Assembly (NCBI RefSeq): GCF_008326345.1
Contig: NZ_BJEN01000003.1
Span: 248,001-312,000, forward strand
Origin: Cutibacterium modestum
GTDB lineage: Bacteria; Actinomycetota; Actinomycetes; Propionibacteriales; Propionibacteriaceae
Direction of reading: 5' to 3'
DNA length: 64,000 nt
The notes beneath the pieces are model-generated. The model had not been told where the DNA came from. It searched no databases and saw only the letters and a list, made by a program, of their open reading frames with translations. The translations under genes were made by a program, and so were the position numbers. Shown piece by piece: positions 9,375-18,077 of the stretch (the first letter of the stretch is position 1; each line of letters begins with the position of its first letter).

Positions 9375-10592
9375 GTGCAAAATCATTCTCGACTGATACG
9401 CCTTATGGGGCCGGCGTTCGTCGCGGCCGTGGCGTACGTCGATCCGGGTAACGTCGCTGCGAACTTGGATGCCGGAGCAGGCTACGGCTATCTGCTGGTG
9501 TGGGTGCTCGTCGTCGCCAACGTAATGGCGATGCTGGTGCAATACCTGTCTGCCAAACTGGGGTTGGTTACTGGGCATTCCTTGCCCGAGATTGTCGGGG
9601 AGGCGCTACCGCGTCGCGGTAGCCGTCTGGCTTACTGGTTCCAGGCCGAGCTCGTCGCCGCCGCGACTGATCTGGCGGAGGTCATTGGTGGGGCGGTGGC
9701 TCTGCAACTGCTGTTCGGGCTCCCACTGATCGTAGGCGGAGTTATTACCGGGGCGCTGTCGCTGGCGATCTTGGCGATCCCGTCGCGTCATGGTCAGCGC
9801 ACCTTCGAGATCGTCATTATCGGGATGCTCGTCGTCATCACTATCGGGTTTACCGCCGGTCTTGTCTTATCACCGCTGTCATGGGGAGGGGTCGCGTCAG
9901 GTCTAGTGCCCCGGTTTGAAGGTACGGAAACCGTCGTGCTCGCCACGTCGATGCTGGGTGCTACGGTCATGCCCCACGCGGTGTACATGCACTCTTCTCT
10001 GGTGCGCGATCGCCACGGGGTTGCCGACAGGCCAAGCCGGATCGCCACGCTGCTGCGGGCAACTCGATGGGATGTTGCGGTCTCTCTGGTGCTGGCTGGA
10101 TCTGTGAATATCGCGATGCTGCTGTTGGCTGCGGCGAGTCTGCAAGGCATTGAGGGGATCGACGGCATAGCTGAGGCTCATGCAGCCATGAGTGACTCAA
10201 TGGGGCCGGTAGTGGGGCTCATCTTCGCAGTGGGGTTATTCGCGTCAGGTCTGGCCTCGACCTCAGTCGGCGCCTATGCCGGGGCTGAGATTATGGCCGG
10301 GCTACTCCATATAAGGGTGCCGATGCTTGTCCGGCGACTGGTGACGATTATCCCAGCGTTGATCATCCTGGCATCCGGCGCTAATCCGACTCGGGCTCTC
10401 GTATGGAGCCAGGTGCTGTTGAGCATGGGGTTGCCGCTCGTTTTGGTGCCGCTGGCCCGGTTCACCGGCGATCGGCGTTTGATGGGTCAGTGGGCAAATG
10501 GGCGCGTTATGGCCGTTATCGCGTGGACCGTTGTGGCGGCGGTATCAGCTCTCAATGTGGTGCTCGTCGTCGAGACTGTCATGGGCGCATGA
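9375..10592 (+). CDS. mntH: Nramp-family Mn(II)/divalent metal transporter
   Basis: A 405-aa, 11-helix proton-coupled metal importer. The first helix holds the metal-binding signature DPGN (D23) and helix 6 holds MPH (about residue 199) in the context AVYMHSSLV, both diagnostic for Nramp. The frame is open from ATG 9357, but GTG 9375 is preferred because CATGAT (9363-9368) lies exactly 6 nt before it, a leaderless layout seen at several other genes here. No MntR or DtxR-type regulator gene is adjacent. Manganese uptake would fit with the peroxide-defence operon further along. Confidence 0.9.
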   Translation: MQNHSRLIRLMGPAFVAAVAYVDPGNVAANLDAGAGYGYLLVWVLVVANVMAMLVQYLSAKLGLVTGHSLPEIVGEALPRRGSRLAYWFQAELVAAATDLAEVIGGAVALQLLFGLPLIVGGVITGALSLAILAIPSRHGQRTFEIVIIGMLVVITIGFTAGLVLSPLSWGGVASGLVPRFEGTETVVLATSMLGATVMPHAVYMHSSLVRDRHGVADRPSRIATLLRATRWDVAVSLVLAGSVNIAMLLLAAASLQGIEGIDGIAEAHAAMSDSMGPVVGLIFAVGLFASGLASTSVGAYAGAEIMAGLLHIRVPMLVRRLVTIIPALIILASGANPTRALVWSQVLLSMGLPLVLVPLARFTGDRRLMGQWANGRVMAVIAWTVVAAVSALNVVLVVETVMGA

Positions 10593-10947
10593 TCCCTGAG
10601 CGAAATACTCTGGTGGTAGTCGTGAGACTAGTGATGCGCTCAGACGGGTGATGAGCCCTGCCTTGCAATCTCGGGCTTGGGTTTAAGTAGAGATCAGGAG
10701 ACTCCTCTATGGCCGCAGTGTGGAAGACGACGGGCAGTACCACCCATTTCAAAGCTACGACCGAGTGGTCTTTATCGGTCGGGTAGGGGACCCTCTCCCC
10801 AGGTGAGCCACATATACTAGTTCCGGTGATAGCTATCAGGTGACCGCGGACGGCACTGGAGGCAAAGGTCACCGCAAGGAAAGACAGCACACGGCAAAGC
10901 TACTCGGTAGCCACGTGGCGAATAGCAGGCACCGACCCGGACGTCGC
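10593..10947. other. Gene-poor region with a 12-bp palindrome
   Basis: No convincing coding sequence. A 25-codon frame at about 10710 has a purine-rich stretch ahead of it but no recognisable product. A perfect palindrome TGATAGCTATCA lies at 10827-10838. I looked for cobalamin and other riboswitch core motifs and found none. The region borders a degraded transposase, so it may be insertion debris. Confidence 0.3.
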
Positions 10948-11249
10948 TTAGTAGATGAAATCCTTCGATCCTGTTGACTCATGTGAAGGTGCCCGGGCGG
11001 TAGGTTTGGTGCGCGAAAGGCGGATGGCGTTACGTGTGGCTTTGCGTTGGATGGGCCCGCGGCGGGCTAATTCGAGCAGGTCGGCTTAATGTTGTATTAG
11101 CAACGCGATGTGTGGGCATGGTCGCGATACCAGCCGGTGACCCGGCAGACCCCGCCCAAGATCTCGTTCTTGTCTTGTGAGGTTTCCTTGGGCCACGTAA
11201 GCACCTGCGAAGCTAGGATCGTTATGCGCTGCGCCAGCTCCAACTCCAT
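10948..11249 (-). pseudogene. Remnant of an IS transposase/integrase (N-terminal fragment)
   Basis: Reading the minus strand from ATG 11249 gives 50 residues to a stop at 11097-11099, including KNEILGGVCRVTGWYRDHA. This resembles the N-terminal helix-turn-helix region of actinobacterial integrase-type transposases, where a phrase like AVCxVTGWHRDHAR is common. In another frame the sequence continues with LARRGPIQRKATRNAIRL before ending at 10948. No DDE catalytic part and no terminal inverted repeats are visible, so this is a decayed fragment. The family call is by memory of the motif and needs a search. Confidence 0.6.
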
Positions 11250-11312
11250 TCACTCATCATGAACTCACGTAAGCATTTTCAGATGCGTCAATATGAGATA
11301 GTAAACAAACGT

Positions 11313-11318
11313 TATAAT
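11313..11318 (+). promoter_or_regulatory. Perfect -10 box TATAAT in an AT-rich stretch
   Basis: TATAAT at 11313-11318 sits in a locally AT-rich region (11275-11345) that contrasts with its surroundings. It would place a transcript start about 30 nt ahead of the small frame at 11354. No consensus -35 is present. Confidence 0.4.
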
Positions 11319-11353
11319 GACGCTAAGATATAGAGCTGAAGCGAAAAACAAGA

Positions 11354-11542
11354 ATGTCGGTGGTTCTTACCATAACGGTAGCTTCAATCTACGTCGATGA
11401 GAGGGGACGTATCGAAATCTCTGGATCTCAAATATTGGAGGAGTATTGCAAATCTTATGAAGACGAAGCGCAAGCAAGAGGTGCTCCGATCAACTGGTTT
11501 GAACCAAACATGAGGATTGTATCTAGCCAGATTACTGCCTAG
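11354..11542 (+). CDS. Small hypothetical protein, 62 aa
   Basis: I do not recognise this product. It is 62 aa, acidic in the middle, begins with a hydrophobic stretch (VVLTITVASIYV) and has no cysteine pair or known motif. Codon use is AT-richer than in the flanking housekeeping genes, which together with the neighbouring transposase remnant suggests imported or decaying DNA. A TATAAT box lies upstream, but no good ribosome-binding site is visible. It could equally be non-coding. Confidence 0.3.
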   Translation: MSVVLTITVASIYVDERGRIEISGSQILEEYCKSYEDEAQARGAPINWFEPNMRIVSSQITA

Positions 11543-11995
11543 GATTAGAGGTGGAAAAACTCGGCGGGAATGGGATTAAAAGAGGGGTGGCAGGGTGATT
11601 TGATGCTGTTGCGTCAACGGGGCATAAAACCGTCATGAAAAAGGCTGACAATGAACTTTCAGATTAGATATTTGTGTATGAGTCCGACTGGTTCTAAGGG
11701 CATCATGGAAGGATTTTAGGGTCTTGGAAACGCCTTGAGTGCGAGTGGTGGCGCTTCCCTATGGGGTAACGGTGGGATTCAAAATGTGTTGTTGCCATTG
11801 GTGTGGGTTGGTTCGTGTTTTTGCAAGGACTGATTACCGGGTCGGTCGCGCTCGTCTCCGTGACAGTCAATCGGATCGAAGCTGGCAGTTGCCATGTGTC
11901 GGGATGGGGTGGCGCGAGATTCCTCACTAGACCTTCCGTAACCCATGTTTTCGGGTACGTTGGAGGAGGCCACCGAAGTCGAAGGAGATGTCGCC
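11543..11995. other. Intergenic region upstream of class I aldolase
   Basis: No gene is supported here. Short open frames exist on both strands but none shows coding-like codon use or a recognisable motif. The last part (11982-11987, AAGGAG) is the ribosome-binding site of the aldolase gene. Confidence 0.4.
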
Positions 11996-12904
11996 ATGAC
12001 AGTCACTGATGCGCGCGCCCAGCAGACTGAACGCATGAGTACAGCGCCCGGATTCATTGCCGCTTTGGATCAGTCCGGCGGTTCTACCCCGAAAGCCCTC
12101 AAGGCATATGGGGTTGAGCCTGAGGTTTACGGAGACGATAAGGACAAGATGTTCGATCTCGTCCACGAGATGCGAACCAGGATCATCACCAGCCCGTCGT
12201 TTACCAGCGACCACATTCTCGCAGCGATCCTGTTTGAGATGACGATGGATCGCGAGATCGAGGGGACCCCCACTGGTGATTACCTGTGGGAGAAGAAGGG
12301 CATCATTCCCTTCCTCAAGATTGACAAGGGCCTAGCTGACGAGGACTCCCACGTCCGCCTTATGAAGCCAATCCCAGGCCTTGACGAGTTGCTGCACCGT
12401 GCTGTTGAGGAGAAGCACATCTTCGGTACCAAGGAACGCTCCGTTATCCTTGACGATGACAAGGCTGGCATTGAGAAGATTGTCGATCAGCAGTTCGAAC
12501 TGGGTGAGCAGGTCCGCGCCGCGGGCCTTGTACCGATCCTCGAGCCCGAAGTCGACATTCACGCCCCGAATAAGGAGAAGGCCGAGGAGAGGCTGCACAA
12601 CTTCATCCGAGAGCACATCGACTCCCTGCCAATCGATGCCAAGATCATGCTGAAGTTGACGATCCCGAGCACCGATAACCTATACGCTGACTTCATCGCA
12701 GATCCGAAGGTTCTTCGCGTCGTCGCGCTGTCTGGCGGATACTCCCGTGGCGAGGCTAATAAGAAGCTGGCCCGCAATCGCGGGCTTATCGCGAGCTTTT
12801 CGCGTGCTCTGGCTGAAGGGCTGAGCCACGACCAGTCTCAGGAGGAGTTCGACCAGACTCTGCGCAGCTCGGTCGATTCGATTTACGCTGCTTCGGTGTC
12901 CTAA
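11996..12904 (+). CDS. fda: Fructose-bisphosphate aldolase class I
   Basis: Schiff-base (metal-independent) aldolase that cleaves fructose 1,6-bisphosphate to dihydroxyacetone phosphate and glyceraldehyde 3-phosphate. The 302-aa length matches bacterial class I enzymes of the Staphylococcus Fda type. Typical pieces are FIAALDQSGGSTPKALKAYG near the N-terminus, GIIPFLKIDKGL, GLVPILEPEVDI and IMLKLTIP, the last carrying a lysine of the active-site region. ATG 11996 is chosen over an upstream ATG at 11945 because AAGGAG lies 8 nt before it. A class II aldolase is encoded 13 kb away, so the organism can use both mechanisms. Confidence 0.93.
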   Translation: MTVTDARAQQTERMSTAPGFIAALDQSGGSTPKALKAYGVEPEVYGDDKDKMFDLVHEMRTRIITSPSFTSDHILAAILFEMTMDREIEGTPTGDYLWEKKGIIPFLKIDKGLADEDSHVRLMKPIPGLDELLHRAVEEKHIFGTKERSVILDDDKAGIEKIVDQQFELGEQVRAAGLVPILEPEVDIHAPNKEKAEERLHNFIREHIDSLPIDAKIMLKLTIPSTDNLYADFIADPKVLRVVALSGGYSRGEANKKLARNRGLIASFSRALAEGLSHDQSQEEFDQTLRSSVDSIYAASVS

Positions 12905-12918
12905 CCCTGCGTCGTATC

Positions 12919-12948
12919 ACGGGCCTGCGGGAAAATTCGTGGGCCCGT
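12919..12948 (+). terminator. Hairpin after the class I aldolase
   Basis: ACGGGCC (12919-12925) pairs perfectly with GGCCCGT (12942-12948) over a 16-nt loop, 15 nt after the aldolase stop. No T-tract follows, so termination strength is uncertain. Confidence 0.45.
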
Positions 12949-12988
12949 TGTCGTGCATCAGGGCTCATCGGCCTTGTACAGTTCGAGG

Positions 12989-13741
12989 GTGATTCCCGAA
13001 CTTGTCGCGTTTGATCTGGACGACACTTTGGCCCCCTCGAAGTCTCGCCTCCCCGAGGAGATGGCCCGTACCATTGCTCGTCTACTTGATCGTACGAGCG
13101 TGTGCGTCATCTCTGGCGGCCAGTTCGGCCAATTCCGGGCCCAGGTCGTCGAGACTCTTGACGACGTCAACGCACCCCGACTGGATCGGCTTCACCTACT
13201 GCCAGCCTGTGGTACCCAGTACTACCGCTGTGTTAACGGTGAGTGGCGGCGCATTTACGTCGAGGCCTTGACCGACGATGAGAAGTCCCGCGCCACGGAA
13301 GCTGTTGAGACTTGTGCCCGTGATCTCGGGTTGTGGGAGGAGCGCACCTGGGGCCCGGTACTAGAGGACCGGGAGTCGCAGATCACCTTTTCCGCGCTGG
13401 GCCAGCAGGCACCCGTCGACGCTAAAAAGGCGTGGGATCCCAGCGGCGAAAAGAAGCTGAGATTGCGTGAGGCGGTTGCGGAGAAGCTCCCTGATCTCGA
13501 GGTGCGCGCTGGTGGATCCACCTCTGTCGACATCACCCGGGTTGGTCGTGACAAGTCCTTTGGTATAGCCAAGCTGCTCGAGGTGACGGGCCTATCCAAG
13601 GCGAATGTATTGTTCTATGGCGATCGTCTTGACGAACACGGCAACGACTACCCCGTCAAGGCAATGGGCGTTCCGTGTGTCGCGGTCTCCGACTGGCAAG
13701 ACACCTTGGCCAAGCTCGAAGACTTGCTCTCGCAAGCATAA
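12989..13741 (+). CDS. HAD-superfamily (Cof/phosphomannomutase-like) hydrolase
   Basis: A 250-aa HAD-IIB type phosphatase. Motif I is VAFDLDDTLAPSKS, motif II ISGG, and motif IV YGDRLDEHGND; the layout resembles eukaryotic-type phosphomannomutase and sucrose-phosphate phosphatase relatives. GTG 12989 is preferred as the start because TACAGT (12977-12982) lies 6 nt ahead, a leaderless arrangement, and motif I then begins within ten residues. Substrate is not predictable by eye; a sugar phosphate is likely. It follows the class I aldolase but probably has its own promoter. Confidence 0.8.
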   Translation: MIPELVAFDLDDTLAPSKSRLPEEMARTIARLLDRTSVCVISGGQFGQFRAQVVETLDDVNAPRLDRLHLLPACGTQYYRCVNGEWRRIYVEALTDDEKSRATEAVETCARDLGLWEERTWGPVLEDRESQITFSALGQQAPVDAKKAWDPSGEKKLRLREAVAEKLPDLEVRAGGSTSVDITRVGRDKSFGIAKLLEVTGLSKANVLFYGDRLDEHGNDYPVKAMGVPCVAVSDWQDTLAKLEDLLSQA

Positions 13742-13747
13742 AGCCAC

Positions 13748-15103
13748 TCAGCTACTTGTGCCCCAGCGGCAGGAATGGCTCGACACAACACTGGCTCCCC
13801 AGCCGACAGCTAGGCCGATGACGGCGGGAAGCGCCCAGCCAAGACCGTCGGAGGCCCAGGGCAAGACCGTGTCGGCCACATGGGTGATAGCGCGGGTTGC
13901 TGGCCCTTGGACCGGCAAGGCGCGTGCAAGATCGGGCAGGGCAGCCACGGCGACGCATCCGGTCATGGCGCGGTGGGGAAGGCGGTTGGTGCCCAGCCAG
14001 GGGTCAAGCAGCCCCAAAATGATCGCCGTGATCGCCAACGGGTATAGGAACATGAGGACCGGGCTCGACCAGGCGATAATCGTCGTCAGGCCGGCGTTGG
14101 CGATGATGGCCGACCCCACGCTAAAGATGACGACCCAGCTTCGCACCGACGGTCCCGCCGGGAACATGCGGCGAAAGATCTCGGCGCAGGATACGACCAA
14201 CCCGATCGCCGTCTTGAGGCAGGCCACCAGCACGATCGCGGCTATCAGCACCTGACCGGCCGTCCCGTAATAGTGGCGTGAGACCCCAGCCAAAACGACA
14301 CCGCCATTGTCGGCGTTGGGGACGACGATCGTGGAGGTGCGCCCGAGCCATGCCAGGGACACGTAGACGAGGGTGAGCGGGATGGTGGCGATCAGCCCGG
14401 CGCGGATCGTCATGTGGGTGACGTTGCGGCGCCCTGTCGAGCCACGCTGATTGATTGCTTCGATGATGACGATAGCGAAGGCTAGGGACGCCAGCGCGTC
14501 CATGGTGTTATAGCCGTCGAGGAAACCTCGCATAAAGGGCTGGTGATTGTACGGGGGCTCGGGGCGATTCGTGGCGGTGTGCATGGGATGGATGACGGTT
14601 GCCGCGATGAGGATGGCTAGCAGGGCAAGGAACAGTGGAGTCAGGTAGTGCCCTACCCAGTCCATGAGCTTTCCGGGTTTAAGAGCCGCAGCCAGGGTTA
14701 TAGCGAAGAACACGACAGTGAAGACGGGGAGTGCCGGACCGTGGCCTCGGATGAAAGGCGCCACGCCGACTTCGTAGGAGACGGTGGCCGTCCTCGGGAT
14801 GGCGAAGGCCGGACCGATAGCCAGGTACAACAAACCGGTGAAGATCGTGGCGTATTTAGGGGACACCCGCGAGGTCATTTCATGGACGCTTGAGCATCCC
14901 GATATGGCGGAGGAAATGATGGCCACGATGGGGATTCCGACTGCGGTGACGAGAAATCCTGCGCCTGTCACGGGGGTGTTGTGGCCGGCGAGGCGCCCCA
15001 ACTCGACTGGGAAGATGAGGTTTCCGGCGCCGAAGAACAGGCCAAATGTCATGAGCCCGATGAGGAGGGCAGTGTGCTTGGGGGCGGTTCGCAGATCGGA
15101 CAT
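13748..15103 (-). CDS. brnQ: Branched-chain amino-acid carrier, BrnQ/LIVCS family
   Basis: A 451-aa, 12-helix cation-coupled importer of leucine, isoleucine and valine. The N-terminus GLMTFGLFFGAGNLIFPVEL is the diagnostic first helix of this family, and SSAISG and the regular run of helices continue to the C-terminus. The frame is open to GTG 15136, but ATG 15103 gives the usual short tail before the first helix. No good ribosome-binding site is visible at either. It converges on the HAD gene with only 6 nt between them. Confidence 0.88.
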   Translation of the reverse strand: MSDLRTAPKHTALLIGLMTFGLFFGAGNLIFPVELGRLAGHNTPVTGAGFLVTAVGIPIVAIISSAISGCSSVHEMTSRVSPKYATIFTGLLYLAIGPAFAIPRTATVSYEVGVAPFIRGHGPALPVFTVVFFAITLAAALKPGKLMDWVGHYLTPLFLALLAILIAATVIHPMHTATNRPEPPYNHQPFMRGFLDGYNTMDALASLAFAIVIIEAINQRGSTGRRNVTHMTIRAGLIATIPLTLVYVSLAWLGRTSTIVVPNADNGGVVLAGVSRHYYGTAGQVLIAAIVLVACLKTAIGLVVSCAEIFRRMFPAGPSVRSWVVIFSVGSAIIANAGLTTIIAWSSPVLMFLYPLAITAIILGLLDPWLGTNRLPHRAMTGCVAVAALPDLARALPVQGPATRAITHVADTVLPWASDGLGWALPAVIGLAVGWGASVVSSHSCRWGTSS

Positions 15104-15264
15104 GGGAGTATCTTGCCAGGGTGGCTGCCGTTTCACCTCCCTGGTGATCTGGTCGCTGCTATCCCCGGAGACTTTTTCCTCGCGGAGGGCCTACTCATCA
15201 GCCCGCACTTGTGACCGACCTCAAGGTGACCTCAAGCTGATGGATAAACGACACTCCTGGAACA

Positions 15265-15285
15265 GTTGAGTCACTTACGCTCAAC
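15265..15285. promoter_or_regulatory. HAIR-like HspR operator, upstream copy
   Basis: GTTGAGT-n7-GCTCAAC, one mismatch from the HspR-associated inverted repeat (CTTGAGT-n7-ACTCAAG). It lies just ahead of a -35-like TTGATT at 15291-15296 in the clpB promoter. In Streptomyces and mycobacteria HspR represses clpB and dnaK operons through HAIR elements. Confidence 0.8.
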
Positions 15286-15316
15286 ATCACTTGATTGTGC
15301 GCCGTCAGGGTTCATA

Positions 15317-15337
15317 CTTGAGTCACAGCAACTCAAC
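15317..15337. promoter_or_regulatory. HAIR HspR operator, downstream copy
   Basis: CTTGAGT-n7-ACTCAAC, a nearly perfect HAIR, overlapping the -10-like CATACT (15313-15318) of clpB and ending 16 nt before the ATG. Binding of HspR here would block polymerase directly. Confidence 0.88.
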
Positions 15338-15353
15338 TTCAGTGAGGCACGTA

Positions 15354-17927
15354 ATGGACACCAATCTCACCACGATGAGCCGTGATGCGGTTACCGCCGC
15401 CACTCGGCATGCGTTGGCCCACGGGAACCCGTCCGTGGAGCCCTCGCATCTTCTTCACGCCCTCTTCACGATCCCAGACAATACTGTCGGCCCGCTGGTG
15501 GCTGGACTGGGAATCGATCCTCAGCGGATCGACGCCGTCGCCACCGCGGCGATGCGTTCCCTGCCGTCAAGCACCGGCGCTTCGGTGGCTCAGCCACAGC
15601 TGTCCGGAGCCTTCGCCCGAGTTATCGCCGACGCGCAGAACCGCGCCGAGGCCATGGGGGACTCCTTCGTTGCTACCGAGCACCTGCTTATTTCCCTGAC
15701 GGCGGTTCCATCCGATGTCCAGAACGGCCTAGCAGGACTCGGCCTCAAACCTGACTCTTTGGCGGCTGCCTTCAACGAGGGGCGCGGAGACCGCCGTGTC
15801 ACCTCCGAAGAGTCCGAGGGTGGCGAATCGGCCCTCGCCAAGTACTCCGTCGACCTCACTGAGCGCGCCCGTGCCGGCAAGCTCGATCCTGTCATTGGCC
15901 GGGACCAGGAGATCCGCCGCGTCGTCCAGGTACTGGCACGACGCACCAAGAACAACCCGGTTCTCATTGGCGAGCCTGGTGTCGGCAAGACTGCCGTCGT
16001 TGAAGGACTGGCTCAGCGCGTCGTCGCCGGGGACGTCCCCGACTCTCTCAAGGGGCGTCGCGTCGTCTCACTGGATCTGTCTTCGATGGTCGCCGGGGCC
16101 AAGTATCGCGGCGAGTTTGAAGAGCGCCTTAAGGCCGTCCTCAACGAAATCAAGGAGGCCGAGGGGCAGATCATCACCTTTATCGACGAGCTGCACACCG
16201 TCGTTGGTGCAGGGGCCAGCGGCGAGGGTGCCATGGACGCCGGCAATATGCTCAAGCCGATGCTGGCCCGCGGCGAGCTGCGGATGATCGGGGCTACTAC
16301 CCTCGACGAGTACCGCGAGCACATTGAAAAAGACCCAGCCCTGGAACGTCGTTTCCAGCAGGTCTTCGTTGGTGAGCCGTCGGTCGAAGACACCATCGCC
16401 ATCCTGCGCGGTTTGCGAGAGCGCTACGAGGCCCATCACAAGGTGCGTATTACTGACGGTGCCCTTGTTGCGGCGGCTAGCCTGTCTGACCGGTACATCA
16501 CCGCACGTCAGCTTCCTGACAAGGCTATTGACCTTATCGACGAGGCTGCATCTCGACTACGCATGGAGATCGACTCCTCCCCGGAGGAGATCGACACCCT
16601 GCGCCGTGAAGTCGACCGCATGAAGATGGAAATCTTCGCCGTCGAAAAGGAAAACGACCCAGCCAGCAAGCAGCGTTTAGAGAGGCTGCGCGCTGAGATG
16701 GCTGATAAGGAGGAGACCTTACGCGGCTTGGAATCGCGCTGGGAGGCTGAGAAGGCCAGCCTCAACGAGGTTGGTGAGCTCAAGACACGCATTGACCAGT
16801 TGCGCACCACTGCCGAGAAGTACCAGCGCGAGGGTGATTTTGGCAAGGCCTCTGAGATCCTTTACGGCCAGATTCCGGCCCTGGAGAAGGAAGCCGAGGC
16901 AGCGAATAGGGCTGAGGAAGAAGGGACGCGGATGGTCTCTGAGGAGGTCGGTACCTCCGACATTGCCGAGGTCGTCTCTTCGTGGACCGGCATCCCCGTC
17001 GGGCGGATGATGCAAGGTGAGCAAGAAAAGCTGCTTCACATGGAGGAGCGCCTGCACGAGCGCCTCATTGGTCAGGACCGAGCCGTCAAGGCAGTCTCGG
17101 ATGCGGTACGCCGCTCCCGGGCAGGTATCTCTGACCCGAACCACCCTACCGGATCCTTCCTCTTCTTGGGGCCGACCGGTGTCGGCAAGACCGAGCTGGC
17201 GAAGTCCCTAGCCCAGTTCCTCTTCGACGACGAGACGGCCATGGTGCGCATCGACATGAGCGAGTACATGGAGAAGCACTCCGTCTCGCGCCTGGTCGGT
17301 GCTCCTCCGGGTTATGTCGGGTACGAGGAGGGCGGCCAACTCACAGAAGCCGTGCGGCGCCGTCCATACTCGGTCATTCTGCTTGACGAGGTGGAAAAGG
17401 CCCATCCCGACGTCTTTAACATTCTGCTGCAGGTGCTCGACGATGGTCGCCTAACCGACGGACAAGGGCGAACGGTGGACTTCCGCAACACCATCTTGGT
17501 GTTGACGAGCAACCTGGGTAGCCAATTCCTTTCGGATACGAGCCTCGATGATCAGGCCAAGCGCGAGGCCGTCATGGGGGCGGTGCGGAACGCATTCCGC
17601 CCCGAGTTCCTGAATCGGCTTGACGATGTGGTCATGTTCGATCCGTTGACGATGGCCGATCTGGGGCGGATCGTCGAGACGAACCTGACCAAGCTCAATT
17701 CGCGGCTGGCCGAGCGTCGTATCACCGTCGCCGTAACCGACGCCGGCAAAGACTGGCTGGCCATGGCCGGTTTTGATCCTGTCTACGGTGCCCGGCCGCT
17801 GCGTCGACTGATGCAGACCACTATCGAGGATCAGTTGGCTCGCCAGGTGCTGTCTGGGTATGTGCAGGAGGGTGACACGGCGACCTTTGACCTTAATGAA
17901 ACCGGTGATGGCATGGTGATTCACTGA
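15354..17927 (+). CDS. clpB: ATP-dependent disaggregase ClpB
   Basis: An 857-aa Hsp100 chaperone that, with DnaK, pulls proteins out of aggregates. Domains in order: Clp N-domain repeats (about 1-145), AAA+ module 1 with Walker A GEPGVGKT (about 206) and Walker [11 protein letters not shown], the coiled-coil M-domain (about 400-520), and AAA+ module 2 with Walker A GPTGVGKT (about 605) and [16 protein letters not shown]. Length is standard. ATG 15354 is chosen because [13 protein letters not shown] matches the normal ClpB start; the longer frame from 15291 would read through the operators. Two HAIR elements at 15265-15285 and 15317-15337 indicate heat-shock control by HspR. Confidence 0.97.
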   Translation: MDTNLTTMSRDAVTAATRHALAHGNPSVEPSHLLHALFTIPDNTVGPLVAGLGIDPQRIDAVATAAMRSLPSSTGASVAQPQLSGAFARVIADAQNRAEAMGDSFVATEHLLISLTAVPSDVQNGLAGLGLKPDSLAAAFNEGRGDRRVTSEESEGGESALAKYSVDLTERARAGKLDPVIGRDQEIRRVVQVLARRTKNNPVLIGEPGVGKTAVVEGLAQRVVAGDVPDSLKGRRVVSLDLSSMVAGAKYRGEFEERLKAVLNEIKEAEGQIITFIDELHTVVGAGASGEGAMDAGNMLKPMLARGELRMIGATTLDEYREHIEKDPALERRFQQVFVGEPSVEDTIAILRGLRERYEAHHKVRITDGALVAAASLSDRYITARQLPDKAIDLIDEAASRLRMEIDSSPEEIDTLRREVDRMKMEIFAVEKENDPASKQRLERLRAEMADKEETLRGLESRWEAEKASLNEVGELKTRIDQLRTTAEKYQREGDFGKASEILYGQIPALEKEAEAANRAEEEGTRMVSEEVGTSDIAEVVSSWTGIPVGRMMQGEQEKLLHMEERLHERLIGQDRAVKAVSDAVRRSRAGISDPNHPTGSFLFLGPTGVGKTELAKSLAQFLFDDETAMVRIDMSEYMEKHSVSRLVGAPPGYVGYEEGGQLTEAVRRRPYSVILLDEVEKAHPDVFNILLQVLDDGRLTDGQGRTVDFRNTILVLTSNLGSQFLSDTSLDDQAKREAVMGAVRNAFRPEFLNRLDDVVMFDPLTMADLGRIVETNLTKLNSRLAERRITVAVTDAGKDWLAMAGFDPVYGARPLRRLMQTTIEDQLARQVLSGYVQEGDTATFDLNETGDGMVIH

Positions 17928-18077
17928 CGGCGAACGCTCGCCGTTTGACGGCGTTATGACAGTTTACGGGGGTGTTGGCGCGTATGGGCCAATGCCCCCG
18001 ATGTGATGTTCCTCACGATCTGGTGGAATCTGTGGGTATAGCCTGCGGACGTCGTCCCCATATGGAGGAGGACCACC

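Noticed and set aside
10680-10920. Possible riboswitch in the gap after mntH
   Set aside because: Checked for cobalamin, TPP, SAM and manganese-type cores; none present, and no gene lies correctly downstream.
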